A stretch of 64,000 bases of DNA, from the NCBI GenBank assembly GCA_022036555.1, contig CM039137.1, forward strand, positions 26,095,862 through 26,159,861, given 5' to 3'. Origin of the DNA: Microstegium vimineum (Eukaryota; Streptophyta; Magnoliopsida; Poales; Poaceae). The translations under genes and the position numbers were made by a program. How positions within the stretch are numbered: the first letter of the stretch is position 1; each line of letters opens with the position of its first letter. This document shows, piece after piece, positions 46,055-59,300 of the stretch. The notes under the pieces were generated by a model that ran no database searches, was not told where the DNA came from, and worked only from the letters and a program-made list of their open reading frames with translations.

Positions 46055-49000
46055 GAAGTGGCTAGGGTTGCATTAGGAGAAGAGTGGTGAGATTTGGGTC
46101 TATGGCTTATCTAGGCTTCAATTAGAACGACTCCCTATAGCTGTTGTAGGGTTCATAGTGAATTTGAACTGTGAGTATCTTGCGCGTTTCATCTAGGGTT
46201 CATAGTGAGTTTTAATTGGAGTGTCTTGCACGTTTCATGTAGGGTTCATAGTGAATTTGACTGAAGAGGGTGATTTTCTGCCTGAATTTTTTAGGCAATT
46301 TCACTTGTTGAAGCTCTACTGATATTAGTGCATGATGGACTAATGGTCACAGTGAAGTGTTATACCTGCGGGTTCTTTTTCTTATCAGAATCTCAGGGTG
46401 GCAGTTTTTGTAGCCCGTTCTATTGTATTTTGTTGCTTCAATCCTATGTTCTTACAGGACATGCTCATCCCTTTTCTTTTCTTGACCTTATAATTAGTTG
46501 AGAGTGTGGGTTTTAATTTCAATTCAGGTTCTTGATGCGGTTCATGAATCTTGATGTGGAATGAAGATCAACGCAACTTGAATGCATAGTTTTGGGTTTT
46601 ATTTTTTATTTGGGACCTGAATGATGTGCCTGCTTTACTAATATAAGGATCTCTTTTCAATTACTAATTCTTGCTCATGAGAAATCTTATTTTAATAAGT
46701 CCATTTGCAACATAGCAGTGTGCACTAAATTCTTACTCTACCTCTTCTGCACAGACCAATGTGCAATTGCTAGCGACCTGCTACCTCCACAATAACCAGC
46801 CATATGCTGCATACCACATTTTAAAAGGTAATAGCATATTCTCACCATGTAACAACTCAGCCCATACTATTTTACAGATATTATATCAAAGTAGTTTGGA
46901 TGGTTTATGGATTTTTTTTCTGATGTGATATGTAGGGAAGAAGCTGCCGGAGTCCCGGGTACTTGTTTGCTACATCATGCTTTCGAATGAACCTCTTGCG
47001 TGAAGCAGAAGAAACTCTATGTCCAGTCAATGAACCAAACATGGAGGTATACATCATATTTAATAGGATTTGTTTATGTAAATATCTCATCCATTGGCCT
47101 TTGTGCAACAAATTGGTGTGTGAAAACTTGAGTGATTCTGTTTTTGTGTAGAAGGCGATGTGGTGGTATTATAGCAGCAAAGTATTTTTCGCTCAGTAAT
47201 AAACTATATTAACAGCACAATATTCAAATGGGCCTTGGCAGCACTACATTATTTTGAAAATAAAATATTGATAACAATAGTTAGTTTCCTTATGGGGTTC
47301 CAGTTTTGAAGAAAGGAGGTGCATGATGTGCTTGCTGGTTTGTGAACTAGAAATTCCATAGCTAGTGCAATGAGAACATTTCCTGGTTCCTTAAAAATAA
47401 TACTAGGCCTGGTTGTTTTATTTTGCCTTGGTGTTATTTTCATACCAGTTTTGTTGCCAAGGTCAAAGCCGTTATGTATGTCCGTTCCCCTTTATTGTCA
47501 GAAATTCTGTTTTTGTGTGTGTTATATACGAGAGAAGCAATAGTATTATAAGGTACATGCTTGCACCACATGGATCGGCTTGAAACTTTCTCTTTTTCAA
47601 TTTTTTTCTCTTGGGGCATGACGTTCAGCTAAGGTTGCTCACTGATTCCACAGGTGTGTAGTATTTAGTGAGAAAATAAAATCAATCACATCTCTGTTTG
47701 CTTTAATTCCTGTATTGAGTTATCTTGTTTCTTGTATTAGTAGTTTCATCCTTCTGCAGGTTCCAAGTGGAGCAACAGGACACTACCTCCTTGGAGTGAT
47801 TTACAGGTTCATTATTCATCGCTTAACTGAATCCATGTTGCTGCATATTATAATTTTTTCATAGATTATATATTTATCTCAACTGCGTGCAGGTGCACAG
47901 GCAGAATTTCAGCTGCAGCTGAACAATTTACACAAGCGTTAACTCTAGATCCTCTTTTATGGGCGGCATATGAGGAATTGTGTATATTAGGTTGGTTCAT
48001 TTTTCTTACACACCCATATATGAAGTTCTGTGGTAGGTCTATACTAATTGTGATATATTAGAACTGCTTGCATGAAGTATTGCCTCATATCTTAACTTTT
48101 GAAAGGTTTAGAAATAGAAATGAAATGGTGATTTTGCAGAATGTGTGTTCCTGAGTATGCTGCATCTAGTGGATTTGAATATGGCTTTCGTGGACATTTC
48201 CTCATATATTGTTGTCTGCTAAGTTAACATGTAGAAATATGTTTGTTCCTGTAAAATCAGAGCATGTGAGCATTACTGCGGTAAATTCTCTAATCTCTAT
48301 CCAGATGGATCTCAATTATCAATTCATCATCAATTAGCTTGGTGTTCGTTGTTACTAGCTCATTCCTGGTGTGCAGTATTTCCTTTTGCCTTACTGTAGA
48401 AGTTACATTATAGTTCATTAAGCCTTGGCTTTTTGCTTGCAAGGAGTCATCCTCACTTCAAGTTTGAAGCCATAAACATACATTGAAAATGTGTTTTCAT
48501 CTTGTAGGTATTGCTGAAGATAGTGATGAGTGTTTTAGTGAATCAACTGCTCTACGTCTCCAGCAGGAACACACATCCACGTCCACTCTGGTGAAGTCAA
48601 ACTTCGCCAATGAAAATCGAGTTCTATCATCCAGTGTCTCTGCAAGTCATGGGGATGTTAGTCCTAAGCAAATCAAACAGCTTCATGCTAACAACATAGC
48701 AGAAGTACCTGGCTATTCTCATGTAAGACTGACTGCATTGCATGTGCAGAACAGTTCAACCTCTAATCTTGCACAGTTTGACACCCCATCACCAACTGCA
48801 GCACAGGTCAGTACAACCTCTTTGATTATTCGCTTAAGATTTTTTTTTTCCAATGTGCACCTAATAGGAGACTAAATGTAATCAGCAGTTGGTAGAACCA
48901 TGTTAAAAAGCACTGGTATCTTGGTGTCTCTTTGTTTCCAATTATTTGACAATGTCTCAGATGGCTTGTTTTAGACCTTGGTATCTCTTATGTTTCCAAT

Positions 49001-52000
49001 TATTTGACACTGGCTCAGATGGCTTGTTTTAGACCTTCAAGAATGGGTTCTGACCCCAGAACTTTTGTTCATCTATCCTGACCCATCTATTTCTAAAGAC
49101 ATTTTTCCTTGCAATAAAGTACTCCCTCCATCCAAAATGTAAGTTGTTCTGGCTTTTTTTGGTGCATAACTTTTGCTATGCATCTATATGCTATGTCTAG
49201 TCTAGAATGACTTACAATTTGGAATGGAGGGAGTAGAAGGGTGGGTCCGGTGCAGTGGTAGAGTCTCCACTTGTTCTGTACGTTCTGGATTCCAATTGAC
49301 TTCCTTGCAAAATAAGTAAAGTAATGGCTGACTAGAATTTCCTTCCCAGACCCCACCTTGTGTGGGAGCTTTCAACACTGAGTACGCCCTTAGGAAATAT
49401 CTATCATCAGTGTCCGTGAACAGTTTTCTGATGATATAGAGCTGTGTGGCACTTTTGCTTTGCCGATCATAATTATTGTTCATAGTAGTTGGTTTTCTAC
49501 TGCACGGAGGGAATTATATTGTGTCTTAACTGTTGAAATGTTTTGCACAATTTTGGTTCTTCAGTTATGATATTGAGTTCCACTTTACTTAATTTAATTA
49601 TGCAGACTTCTAGTATCATGCCACCACCACTCTTTAGGAATGTCCATGCTTATCAGAATACAATAAGTGGCGATGCTCCCATGAGGCAGAAAGCTAATGG
49701 AGTAAACCAGACACTTAGAAGGAAACAGTTGGATGAAGCAAGGCTAAAGAAGGTTGGGGTCTTTCATTTGATTGCTATCATTGAATGTCGCTGCTTGTAA
49801 CTTCTGTACTTCTGTTTACTGATCTTTAGAACTTCCATGGTTTTCTCATGATTTTTAATGTCCAATCTATCACTATAGTTCGCATTCTCCCCTGACTTTT
49901 ATCTGAAAATAATGTCAGTGACATATGTGTTTATTTATGTTTATTTTATTTTATGGCATGTTTACATTTTCCACTTGCTCATACTCGACGACCAAATGTC
50001 TTAAATCTAAATTCCCTTGAAGTTTCTGTAAACTGACATTGATGATCCGTTGTATCAGGATTCATAGTGCTGGATTCATTGTTACCATCTATTGCAATAG
50101 TAGAACACAGTGTCAGGATCAGTCATGTCTTTCAGTTTGTTTTCTGTTACATGATGGTTTTTGGTGTTCATAAACTTAGTAGTCTTGAGTTTGGCTGCAA
50201 GTAATTCAGTACTAGTGTGCCAGTTGTGTACCAGCAACAAACAATGGTCTCAAAAAATCAAAATGCCTTATAATACCATTTGTCTTGATGATGTTTACAT
50301 AATGGTTAGATCATTGTGTCATTCTTGTGTTTGCATATACTTTTTTGCAACATTCTCTGTACCTGCAGTAGTGGGCACAAAAGTAGTGGGGCGTTTTTGG
50401 GTTGCCTGAAGCCAACCAGTCAATTTTGGTTACAATTGCTTTCTATATATTAAATTTAGTTATTTGGAAATGATACGAGTAGAGTATATTTGAATCAAAA
50501 TGCAGTTTCATAAAAAAAAAACTTTTACTATGTTTACAATATTTTGTAACAAAAAAGTTTTTTTGTGTTTTTAGAGACCGCGCTGATGTCAAAAGGATCA
50601 TTTGTTTTTTACTGGAGGGAGTACAAGGCACTAAAAACGATCGATATAATCCTAAGTCTATTTTTGTATTGTTTATTGTAGTCACAAGTTCATCTTTTTG
50701 ATATAATACACGATGGTGGTAAAACTATTTAATCTTTACTTCCATTGAAGGTCTTTCTTTTCTTTTGGTTTTGTGGAGTGAAAAAGGATGTGTTTTATTG
50801 TTCGGTAGATTTGAGATCTGTCTGTAAACCCTCCTTTGTGCTCTTTTCTGTTGATATTTTCTTATGGTGACAGGGGCGGCGCCAGCGGGTATGTATTTGG
50901 TTAAGGTTAAAGAAACAAATATATGTATTAGGTGTTAGTGTACCTGCATTGCATTATGGAAGAAAGCTACAAACAAAAGAAAAAGGCTCCCACATTGACA
51001 CCAAATCCTCTTTGCTATGCATTTATATGTTTCTATATATTATTGCATATTTACATTGCACAATTGTATTTATATGGAATACCCTGATGCATCATTCTGT
51101 CTCCGCCACTGTTGGTGATATTAGAACTGAAGACGTTTTTCAGGTTTCTGGAAGGTTGTTTAATAATGATTCAATTCCTCGAAGAAGTGCAAGACTTAAA
51201 GAAACAACAACAAATTCAAATTCAAATACCTCTCAATTTGGAGGGAATGGAACAGATCATTTGTCAGGTAAATTGCGAGTAAACTCGTCCACACCATCAA
51301 AATTGTGTTCAACAGCCATACGTTCCGTGCAAGTTAGGAAAGGAAAACCACGGGCTACAGAAAATTTTGATGAAGGTGATTATCATTTCAATGTGGATGA
51401 TTCATCAAATTTCAGAATAAATGTAGATAAATTTGGTTGGTATGTTTTTATATAGCAGTGATCAGGATGTATTACCATATTTTACTTGATATTATATTAT
51501 TATTATTATTATTATTGTTATTATTAATACATTAGACATTTATGTCATCATATTTGGTAGTAGTATTGTTTTGTTGTTTCTTCTGCCATATATATGGTTG
51601 TCATTTCTTTTCTTTTTTGGAAATTTCAGTTATGATACCAAGTTGCAAAACTTTTAGGATACTGCTTTGCTAATAACTAAGCATGAAACTGCCTAACAAA
51701 TGTATTTTCATATGGTTCTTAATATAGGGATTTCTCCTTGTGCTGCATGAAACTGCTTTGCTAATAAACAAGCATGAAACTACGTCATTATTAGGATAAA
51801 ATACTGAAGCAAGGTTTTTTCACCATAAAATCTTATTTTGGTAACCCCGGCATTTATAGACTACTAAATGTATCCATTGCCCTGTGACTAGATTATCTCC
51901 AATGCTTTCACCTTCGCGTTGATACAGTATTATTTTGTAAAATGTATTTTTGTAGTTTTGACCTTTTGCATTAGGTGTTAGTGTATGGATGAGCATTTTT

Positions 52001-54676
52001 TGCTCAACAATCTTTATGAATGGTGATTCTTTTTAAATTTAGGAAGTAGATACGAAGTCATTGATGAAATGTGGACAGACAATATATCAGGAACTTCATC
52101 TTCTGTAAGTACAGCTGATGGAAGATCCTTTGAGCAAGATAAAGCTGAACGAATTCTGTTGCAAGACTCCAAAGTGACACTTGGTATTAGGGAGCTATTG
52201 GGACTTCTCCGAACACTTGGGGAAGGTTTTAGGCTCTCTTGCTTGTTTAAGTGCCAGGTATGATATAGGGTGTTTAGCTAACGATGGTGACCTTGTACCC
52301 AGTGATACCACTAAACTGATTTCATTATTAATTGTTCAGGAAGCATTGGAAGTCTACAGAAAACTCCCTGAGTCTCAGTTTAACACTGGATGGGTTCTAT
52401 GCCAGGTGAAGTCAATGCAAGATGATTAGAGAATTGCAAACATGCTTATGATTCTTGTAATGAAAGATCTGCTTATGACATTACTAGCTGAAGTACATCT
52501 TTGCCAGCAAATTAATTTGTAAAGTTCGTAGCAACTTTGTTTTCTAAATTTGTATGACGTTAGTAGCTGGAGTTCTGTAAATTCAATTCTTTTGGCAAGC
52601 AAATGCTTGCGGCTTATTTTCGTTTTGGTTGACTATGCAGGTTGGTAAGGCATATTTCGAATTAGTTGATTATTTGGAAGCTGATCATTACTTTGAATTG
52701 GCACACCGACTGTCGCCTTGTGCGCTCGATGGAATGGACATGTATTCTACTGTTCTTTATGTAAGTGAAATCAGTGCATTGGGCTTGGCTATGTTTATTG
52801 GCACATTTATCTCCAAGCTCACACGCTTCTTATGCAGCATCTGAATGAGGAAATGAGACTAAGCTACCTTGCTCAAGAGCTTATTTCCATTGATCGACTA
52901 TCTCCTCAAGCATGGTATGTATTTTTATCTCAGAAAAGAGTGACAATGTTGGGGCCTTTTCTTGCCACAGTGTTTCGATTTTATTTTTTATACTCCATCT
53001 TGTAACACTTTTTTTACTTTTTTTTGTTGGACAGCTGGGTCCTCATGTTTCATTTTCTAATATATCTGTCTGGAATGTGCAACAGGTGTGCAGTGGGCAA
53101 TTGCTTTGCCTTGAGGAAAGATCATGAGACTGCGTTGAAGAATTTTCAACGTTCGGTTCAGCTTGACTCAAGATTTGCATATGCTCACACTCTATGTGGT
53201 CATGAGTATGTTGTGGCTCTCATAAATATTCTATATGTTTCTATTTTCATGCTCCAGATCTTATAAGTTATAATTGGTGCAAATCTGAAGCTACATCCTG
53301 AAAATTCATGTTTGAGACAATCATTTCAAAATTTCTTATTGTTCTATATGTTTCTATTTTCATGCTCCAGATCTCATAAGTTATAATTGGTGCAAATCTG
53401 AAGCTACATCCTGAAAACTCATGTTTGAGACAATCATTTCAAAATTTCTAATTGAACCCCATTCCTTGGAACTGTAGGTATTCTGCATTGGAGGATTATG
53501 AGAATAGCATCAAATTCTACCGATGTGCACTGCAGGTAGATGAAAGGCACTACAATGCCTGGTATGGCCTTGGGGTGGTGTATCTTCGCCAGGAAAAGTT
53601 TGAGTTTGCTGAGCATCATTTCAGAAGGGCGTTTCAGATAAATCCTCGCTCTTCTGTTCTCATGTGCTATCTTGGGATGGCGTTGCATTCTCTTAAGGTT
53701 GATATCATTGATCGATAACAATAGACTACTCCCTCTGATTCTGAATATCGGTTGTTATAGTCTAAAAACTACTTACATATGGAATTGGATGGACTACTTC
53801 TCTAAATGAACCTTCTGTCTGGATTCAAATTTGTCAGAGGAATGAGGAGGCACTGGAAATGATGGAGAAAGCTATAGCAGCTGATAAGAAGAATCCACTG
53901 CCCAAGTATCAGAAGGCCTTGATCCTTCTAGGTCTTCAGAAGTATCAAGAAGCTCTGGACGAGTTGGAGCGGCTAAAGGAGATTGCGCCTCATGAGAGTA
54001 GTATGTATGCACTGATGGGAAAGATTTACAAGCAACTCAATATTCTTGACAAAGCTGTTTTCTGCTTTGGCATTGCCCTGGATTTGAAACCTCCTGCTGC
54101 TGATCTTGCTATAATTAAGGTATAATACAATCTCATTTTCCATATCCCTTCTACCACTATCCATCCTGTTTTTCTGCTCTTAATTTATCTTTGTATCTTC
54201 ATCGGTGGTGAGGCAATCATTGCTAGTTGACTGTTTACCTTATTAATTGACATTAATTTGAATTCATCTGTTATCACTATTGTACTGTTCATGTTATATG
54301 GACACCATTTGCAATTTACTCACTCTGTTCCAAAATATAGGGTTGTTTTTATTCATCCTAAGTCGAGCTTCTATAGCTGTGACCAAGTTTTCAAGAAAAC
54401 AAACTTTGCCCAAGTTTATTGGAATTATATTGACATCTAGCAATATGTGAAATAAAGAAATATATCATGGTGGATTTAATGAACTAAATTAATATTGTAG
54501 ACATGGGTGCATTTTTCTATAAATAAACTTGGTGAAACTTAGGTAAGGTTGAGGGAAAAACTAAAATGGCCTACATTTTGGAACGGAATGATAAATAAGA
54601 CTTGCTTGTCTGATGTTTGACAGTCTGCGATGGAGAAAGTACATTCCCTGATGAACTGATGGAGGATGACCTGTAA
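45750..54676 (+). CDS. CDC27: CDC27/APC3 (HOBBIT-type), TPR subunit of the anaphase-promoting complex
   Basis: Sixteen coding exons: 45750-45854, 46755-46827, 46936-47046, 47760-47806, 47893-47990, 48508-48806, 49606-49752, 51144-51375, 52043-52257, 52340-52405, 52641-52760, 52838-52914, 53086-53205, 53478-53697, 53838-54119, 54624-54659. All introns are GT-AG with matching phases. The product is about 750 residues: N-terminal TPR (HSSLRLFMHRNAIFLCERLC, DPLLWAAYEELCILG), a Ser/Asn-rich linker, and a C-terminal TPR array (ALEVYRKLPESQFNTGWVLC, YFELAHRLSP, YEDYENS-type repeats, WYGLGVVYLRQEKFEFAEHH, KYQKALILLGLQKYQEALDE). CDC27 binds coactivators of the APC/C ubiquitin ligase. An extra G in 46957-46959 breaks exon 3, and a missing base near 54642-54648 turns the expected PDELMEDDL end (TAA 54674-54676) into an early TGA at 54657-54659. 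Confidence 0.93.
46013..46051 (+). repeat. (GT)n microsatellite in CDC27 intron 1
   Basis: About 19 uninterrupted GT units. Confidence 0.95.
48922..49044 (+). repeat. Two-copy tandem repeat, about 62 bp, CDC27 intron 6
   Basis: TTTCCAATTATTTGACA..CTCAGATGGCTTGTTTTAGACCTT occurs twice in succession. Confidence 0.8.
49120..49235 (+). mobile_element. Stowaway MITE in CDC27 intron 6
   Basis: Begins TACTCCCTCCATCCAAAATG and ends TTTGGAATGGAGGGAGTA: inverted ends of Stowaway (Tc1/mariner) type with a TA target duplication at each side. About 112 bp. Stowaway elements are common in grass introns. Confidence 0.85.
49753..51143 (+). other. CDC27 intron 7
   Basis: 1.39 kb with an isolated Stowaway-like end (GGAGGGAGTAC near 50612-50623) whose partner end has decayed. 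No other gene seen. Confidence 0.6.
51491..51525 (+). repeat. (ATT)n microsatellite in CDC27 intron 8
   Basis: About ten ATT/TTA units with two interruptions. Confidence 0.85.
53229..53454 (+). repeat. 113-bp tandem duplication in CDC27 intron 13
   Basis: Two adjacent copies containing CTATATGTTTCTATTTTCAT (53231 and 53344) and CCTGAAAA.TCATGTTTGAG. Only a few differences between copies, so the event is recent or maintained. Confidence 0.9.
54315..54591 (+). mobile_element. Decayed Stowaway-like MITE in CDC27 intron 15
   Basis: Starts near CTCACTCTGTTCCAAAATAT and ends near CATTTTGGAACGGAATGA, decayed versions of CTCCCTCCGTTCCAAAATA and its complement. The AT-rich interior has no coding potential. 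Confidence 0.55.
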
Positions 54677-56528
54677 GTTCACTAAAGCACAGTGAGAAAG
54701 GAACATTTACTCCGGGTCCATGATGTCCTGCTTGTGCTTCGTGTTCCTGGTCCGTTTGGGCTTCTCAAGTGAATCTCATACCTCGGAGCTGCACCATTAA
54801 CCATCCAGTTTTGTAGATTTAATTGTAGCCTGTAATCAGAGAACACATGCGCCGAAGCTGCAGTAGTTTAGGACTGTACAAGTTGAGCGTTAGCAAAATG
54901 ACGCATGTACCATTATACAATTGTGAGATTAACAAAAGAAAATCGATGTCAAATAACGGAAATAATCAAAGGATGTGGATCCTGCTGATTCAAGCAGATT
55001 GTCGCAGTCGAAGGCTGAAAACATTTCTGCACAAGGGTCTGTTTGGGACTGCTCCGCTTTACGTTTTTCAGCTCTGGTCTATGTATTTTAGACAAACGGT
55101 TTTAGCTCCATGCACGTAGCTCCAGAAAAAAAAGATGAAGTTGTGAGAGCACATAAAGAGGTATTTCATAAACTCCAATTTTTTGTGGAGCTGCTCCACA
55201 GTGGAGTTTGCAGAGCAGAGTTTATGGAGCAGGCCCTAAAGAACTGATTTGAGTCTTTTTCCTGTATAACTGGCGTGGAGGTGGGGATAAAGCTAGGCTT
55301 TCTGTGCTAGTAACCTGTATCGTCGCTGCATATCCTGGCATCAAGAAATCATTCAAAGGAGAATGTTACAGTGATGAATAATTTTTCTGTCCCAAATTAT
55401 AAGAGGGTTTGGCATTTCTTGATTGAAAAAGTCTACTTAACTTGCTCAATTATGGTTGGTTGTCTACTTCACTCTCTCACCTATAAAACCAGGCATTATA
55501 CTTGAACTGTTAAAAAACTGTCTAAATAACTCCTCTTAAGATGGTTTTGAAGGTGCCATATAAAAGTCTATATAAATCCCCTCACCGGGTGGTCTTTAGT
55601 ATCATTTAAACATCGGATCTTACCACACTGCCGTAAACACATACTATGCTTGAATATATATGTCATTTGCTACCTTCATACTATTTCTGGACTACCCCAC
55701 CGCTCATTAAGCACCATCTAACATTTTGTTTCCTTCACCTTCGATCACTTGTTGATGGCATTGAACTGAAGCACGCCATGCCTACATAGCCATTGATCAG
55801 ACCCTCTCACATCCTTCATTCGATCGTCCTTTATTAATTTTAGGTAGCCATATAGGAGAAATCTAGAGGGTGAGGATGTGGGAGGAGACAGAAGATAAAG
55901 GCACCAGTGGATGTGTCCTATGTCCTCGAGGAGTATGAGGTGAAGTAGAAATGAAGATGATGCTCATCGGACAGTAGCACGGTTTAGAAAGAGACAGTCG
56001 ATAGGTCTGTGTTCAAGAGTTTAGAGAGAGGCAGTCTCGATAGGCAGTCCTGTGCCTGCGGTGAAGTATTATGGAGTCCAAAGTGTGGTGGCTAGCGGTT
56101 ACTCACCCCCAAGCCATCAAAAGGTATTTTGAACCTACAAACGCCAATTGGCGTCAACAGCAAAACCTAACTTAAGTCTGGAGTACTCCAACATGACATT
56201 CCAGTTACAGAAGCAAATTAACCAAACCACAAAATAAATAAAAATTACTAATTAGGTATGAAGCATAGGCACAATAGGCCAAGCAGTACGCAAGCAAAGG
56301 AGGGTAACCCTAAGACAAGGAGGACTCGTAAGAACCATGTCCAAACGGCAGCATTTTGATATTAAGAGTAAATATCCAGAACTCCAGCTCGAAACTAACA
56401 GAGACAGCCTTGTTCACATCGCCAAACTTAAACAAAAATGCCTGTTGCAGGACTACAGGAAACGATAAATGCCATAGCACAAGTACTGGTCGCCGCATAA
56501 GAAAGCACTACTTCGATGCGACTAAACT
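54677..56528. other. Intergenic region between CDC27 and RPL5 (convergent 3' ends)
   Basis: 1.85 kb with the probable 3' UTRs of both genes. The stretch 55028-55240 begins GGGTCTGTTTGGGACTGCTCC and ends GGAGCAGGCCCT, resembling a small hAT-like or other non-autonomous DNA element, but no matching target duplication was found. No gene recognised. Confidence 0.5.
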
Positions 56529-59004
56529 TTACTCGTCATCCTCATCATCGTCATCGGCGCCACCAGAGGAGTTGAGTTGGTTGAGCCTTTCAACGAGACT
56601 GGCCTTCCTCTGCTCATATGTCAGCTTCTTGGGGTTGTACCTGAAGCACAAAAAAGGCAGGGTCAGGGCAGAGCAAATGATAGAATTATGGTGACCCAAG
56701 TGTATATAGACAAAAAATAAGGACAGTAGCTACTATACCTCTTGTGCTCCTTCGGTGGCTGCTTGGTTGACTTAGCCACGGAAGGATCAGCACGGATGGC
56801 AGCATGGACCTTCTTGTACAGAGCTTCCATGTCCTCAGCCTCAATTCCCTTCTTAATGTACCCAGTGAAGTGGGACTGGTACTTCTCTGGCTCCTCTTCA
56901 GCAAGGTTCTGGGACATAAAAGAGCAAAAGAACAATGAAATCAATGAGTATCAGTCAGCCTCTAGTCTAATATTGTCCTGACTTTGAACAGTTAACGTTT
57001 TCTGAAATAACCTTACAGATTAGATTTCACAGTTATCACAAGAAAACAAAGGAAATAAACTGTGTTGTGCTTCAAAAGCACAACTCACCTTCATGTAGTC
57101 AGCAACATGGCCACCATAGATGTACTTGCGGTGAATATCAGCATCCAGACTCTTGTCATCCTTCTTGAACCAGCAAACCTCTTCTCACTGTGAGGAATAT
57201 CCAGGCCACCATCCAGAGCTCCTGCAGCAACAAAATCAGTAAGATGTAAAATCAGTAACCAAAAGATGACCACATGTAAAAAAAAGAATATTCTTGACGA
57301 GGTAACTACAAACAATCACCCCAGTATAACATCATGATACCAAAAGGAAGATATATACCTTGAGGGCACCAAAGACACGGTTCCCTGTTGTAGTCCTGAT
57401 AAGGCCAACATCCAAGAGAGCACGGAAAGGCCTCCTCTCATCAGCTGGTTCAACAGAGAAGTCCTCACCAGTGGCCTGATGACCAAAACATAAACATTAG
57501 ATATGCCTAGCCAATGCTAAAAAAAGATGATTAAAACGTTGGCTAAATTTTACCTCAACGTTGCCCTCATACTCCTGATCCAAACCACGGATCTTGAGCA
57601 CACGGCGAGCCAACAGAAGGCCAGTGCAGTAGGCTACAAGATGGGTGTAAGCAGTTGAATTAGAGAACATGTAAATACATTGAGGTATACTATGCAGCTT
57701 GCTCATCTCCAGACAAAAAAATACCAGCTGCATAGTTGGTCAGACCAACTTCAAGACCATATCGTGGCAACTCATGCGAGTAGGCAGAAGCAAGAACCAT
57801 ATCACCCGCTATACTAGCAGAGATGATTTGTGCAGCGATGTCCTTGTTGGTCTAAGGAGGTATAGTTAAGAGATACAATATATGCCTCTGGGGCTCAAAG
57901 TATATAACATAGCAACAGGCAGAAACCAGATGATCAAAGAAAAAAGGAATCAAAGGATACAAATCGCACAACAAATCTGTATTTGGGTGTATTGTACTTG
58001 TTTTTGTCTTGATTAATAAGCCTTATCCTGGCCCTGTAGTCTGTCTTACCAGCTGCAAACAAGGTCAACAGAAACAGACCATCAAACACACATAAAGTGA
58101 AATAAAAAATAATAATGCAAGCATCAAGACAGCAGACTAAACATACCACGCCTTCTCTTGAACTTCACTTGGAAGCGCTTGAAGTACGCATTGGTCTTAT
58201 GGGTCTTGACGAACCCCCCTGGAGAGAGAACCAAAAGGTACATAATAAATACACGGTAAGCTTGAACATTGAAAACTGTCAGGATTCATAGAACGGAATT
58301 CAAAAGTTGCCATGCGAAAGCTATTCAGGAAGTGACTGATAATCGAACAAAGCTGCAAATGCACAAGAGTCACAACTGAGATAATGATATAGATATTAAA
58401 AAATATTCTACCAATAGTCCAATACTTATCTAGGAACAGGTGACACCGCATTAAGATAGCTCTCAATGGCACATCAACAGCATTAATAGACAGAAATTTC
58501 GCGAGTATGTCCACTCTAGTGTACAGATCTAGTAAACGCCGAAACCTAGCAAAGTTTTTTTCCAGGACAATTGAATCATGGAGGGAAGGAGACTCGTAAA
58601 CTCTGGAAAGAATAAGAAACAACGAAATGACATGCATTCAACAATAGATCCTCACGTGAACATACAATCACAAATTCACTAGACACCGCTAAACCAAAGG
58701 CCTTGACACAAACAGCGGGCCATTTAGTCAATTGAGCAGAAGGGTCACCTTCGCCTACACAAGGCACATCAAATTTAACTTCTTCTACCTAAACCGATCT
58801 CAGAACGAGCTCGCTGCCACAAGTGTAACCTAACGCCAGCCAGCGTGCTCACCCATCGCCACGCGGCGGCGAACAACGCCCTTGCCGCTTCGATCCCTCC
58901 ACTAGTGAGCAAACCTACCCCCAACTAAACGCTAGTAGCACAAGCACAGACGCAGCAATCGATTCAAGAAGCAGGAACGGCGGAAGTGCTCAAGATCTTA
59001 CCAT
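56529..59004 (-). CDS. RPL5: 60S ribosomal protein L5 (uL18)
   Basis: Nine coding exons on the minus strand: 59004-59002 (ATG only), 58218-58147, 58052-57961, 57851-57725, 57633-57554, 57475-57359, 57221-57089, 56908-56739, 56640-56529. The protein matches plant RPL5 throughout (KTDYRARIRLINQDKNKYNT, SAYSHELPRYGLEVGLTNYA, GNRVFGALK, KKVHAAIRADP) and ends in an acidic DDDDEDDE tail; expected length is about 302 residues. RPL5 binds 5S rRNA in the large ribosomal subunit. Three one-base gaps relative to the expected frame: a G at the start of exon 2 (run 58214-58219), a G at the start of exon 7 (57221), and a T in exon 7 (57168-57169 as A on plus). All splice sites and other codons are intact. 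Confidence 0.95.
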
Positions 59005-59300
59005 CTCGGTCGCCTGCGTTGGCTGTGGACGCGGTAGCGGCGGCGGCGGCGGCTTCTCCTGGCGGGCGAGAGGGTGGGAACTGCGGGAGAAGGGAAGGGT
59101 TTATAAGGGCGGCTCGCCCAGCCCTTTTAACTCTACAGAAACCCTAGCCGGTGGACGGATGGATAGCGTCTTGTCGCTGGGATGGATGGCCAAGATGGGT
59201 TTGAGCGTGCTGCTGGAATAAATGGGCCTTTCGTCGGCGTTAGTGGGCTAGAATTTATAGAGGTTCGATGAGTAATGAACTAATGGATTGATGGGCCTGC
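59005..59300 (-). promoter_or_regulatory. RPL5 promoter and 5' UTR: TATA, telo-box and site II motifs
   Basis: On the minus strand a TTATAA box is at 59101-59106. A telo-box (AAACCCTA on plus, 59139-59146) and site II-type TGGGC motifs (59116-59120 minus; TGGGCC at 59223-59228 and near 59291) cluster upstream. Telo-box plus site II is the known promoter signature of plant ribosomal protein genes. The intron directly after the ATG is also typical of such genes. Confidence 0.65.

Noticed and set aside
53729..53800. Stowaway-like CTACTCCCTCTGATTCTGAA in CDC27 intron 14
   Set aside because: Only one end is recognisable, with no partner end in the short intron.
55028..55240. Possible hAT-like small transposon (GGGTCTGTTTGG...GGCCCT)
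   Set aside because: Ends are only loosely complementary and no 8-bp target duplication could be found.
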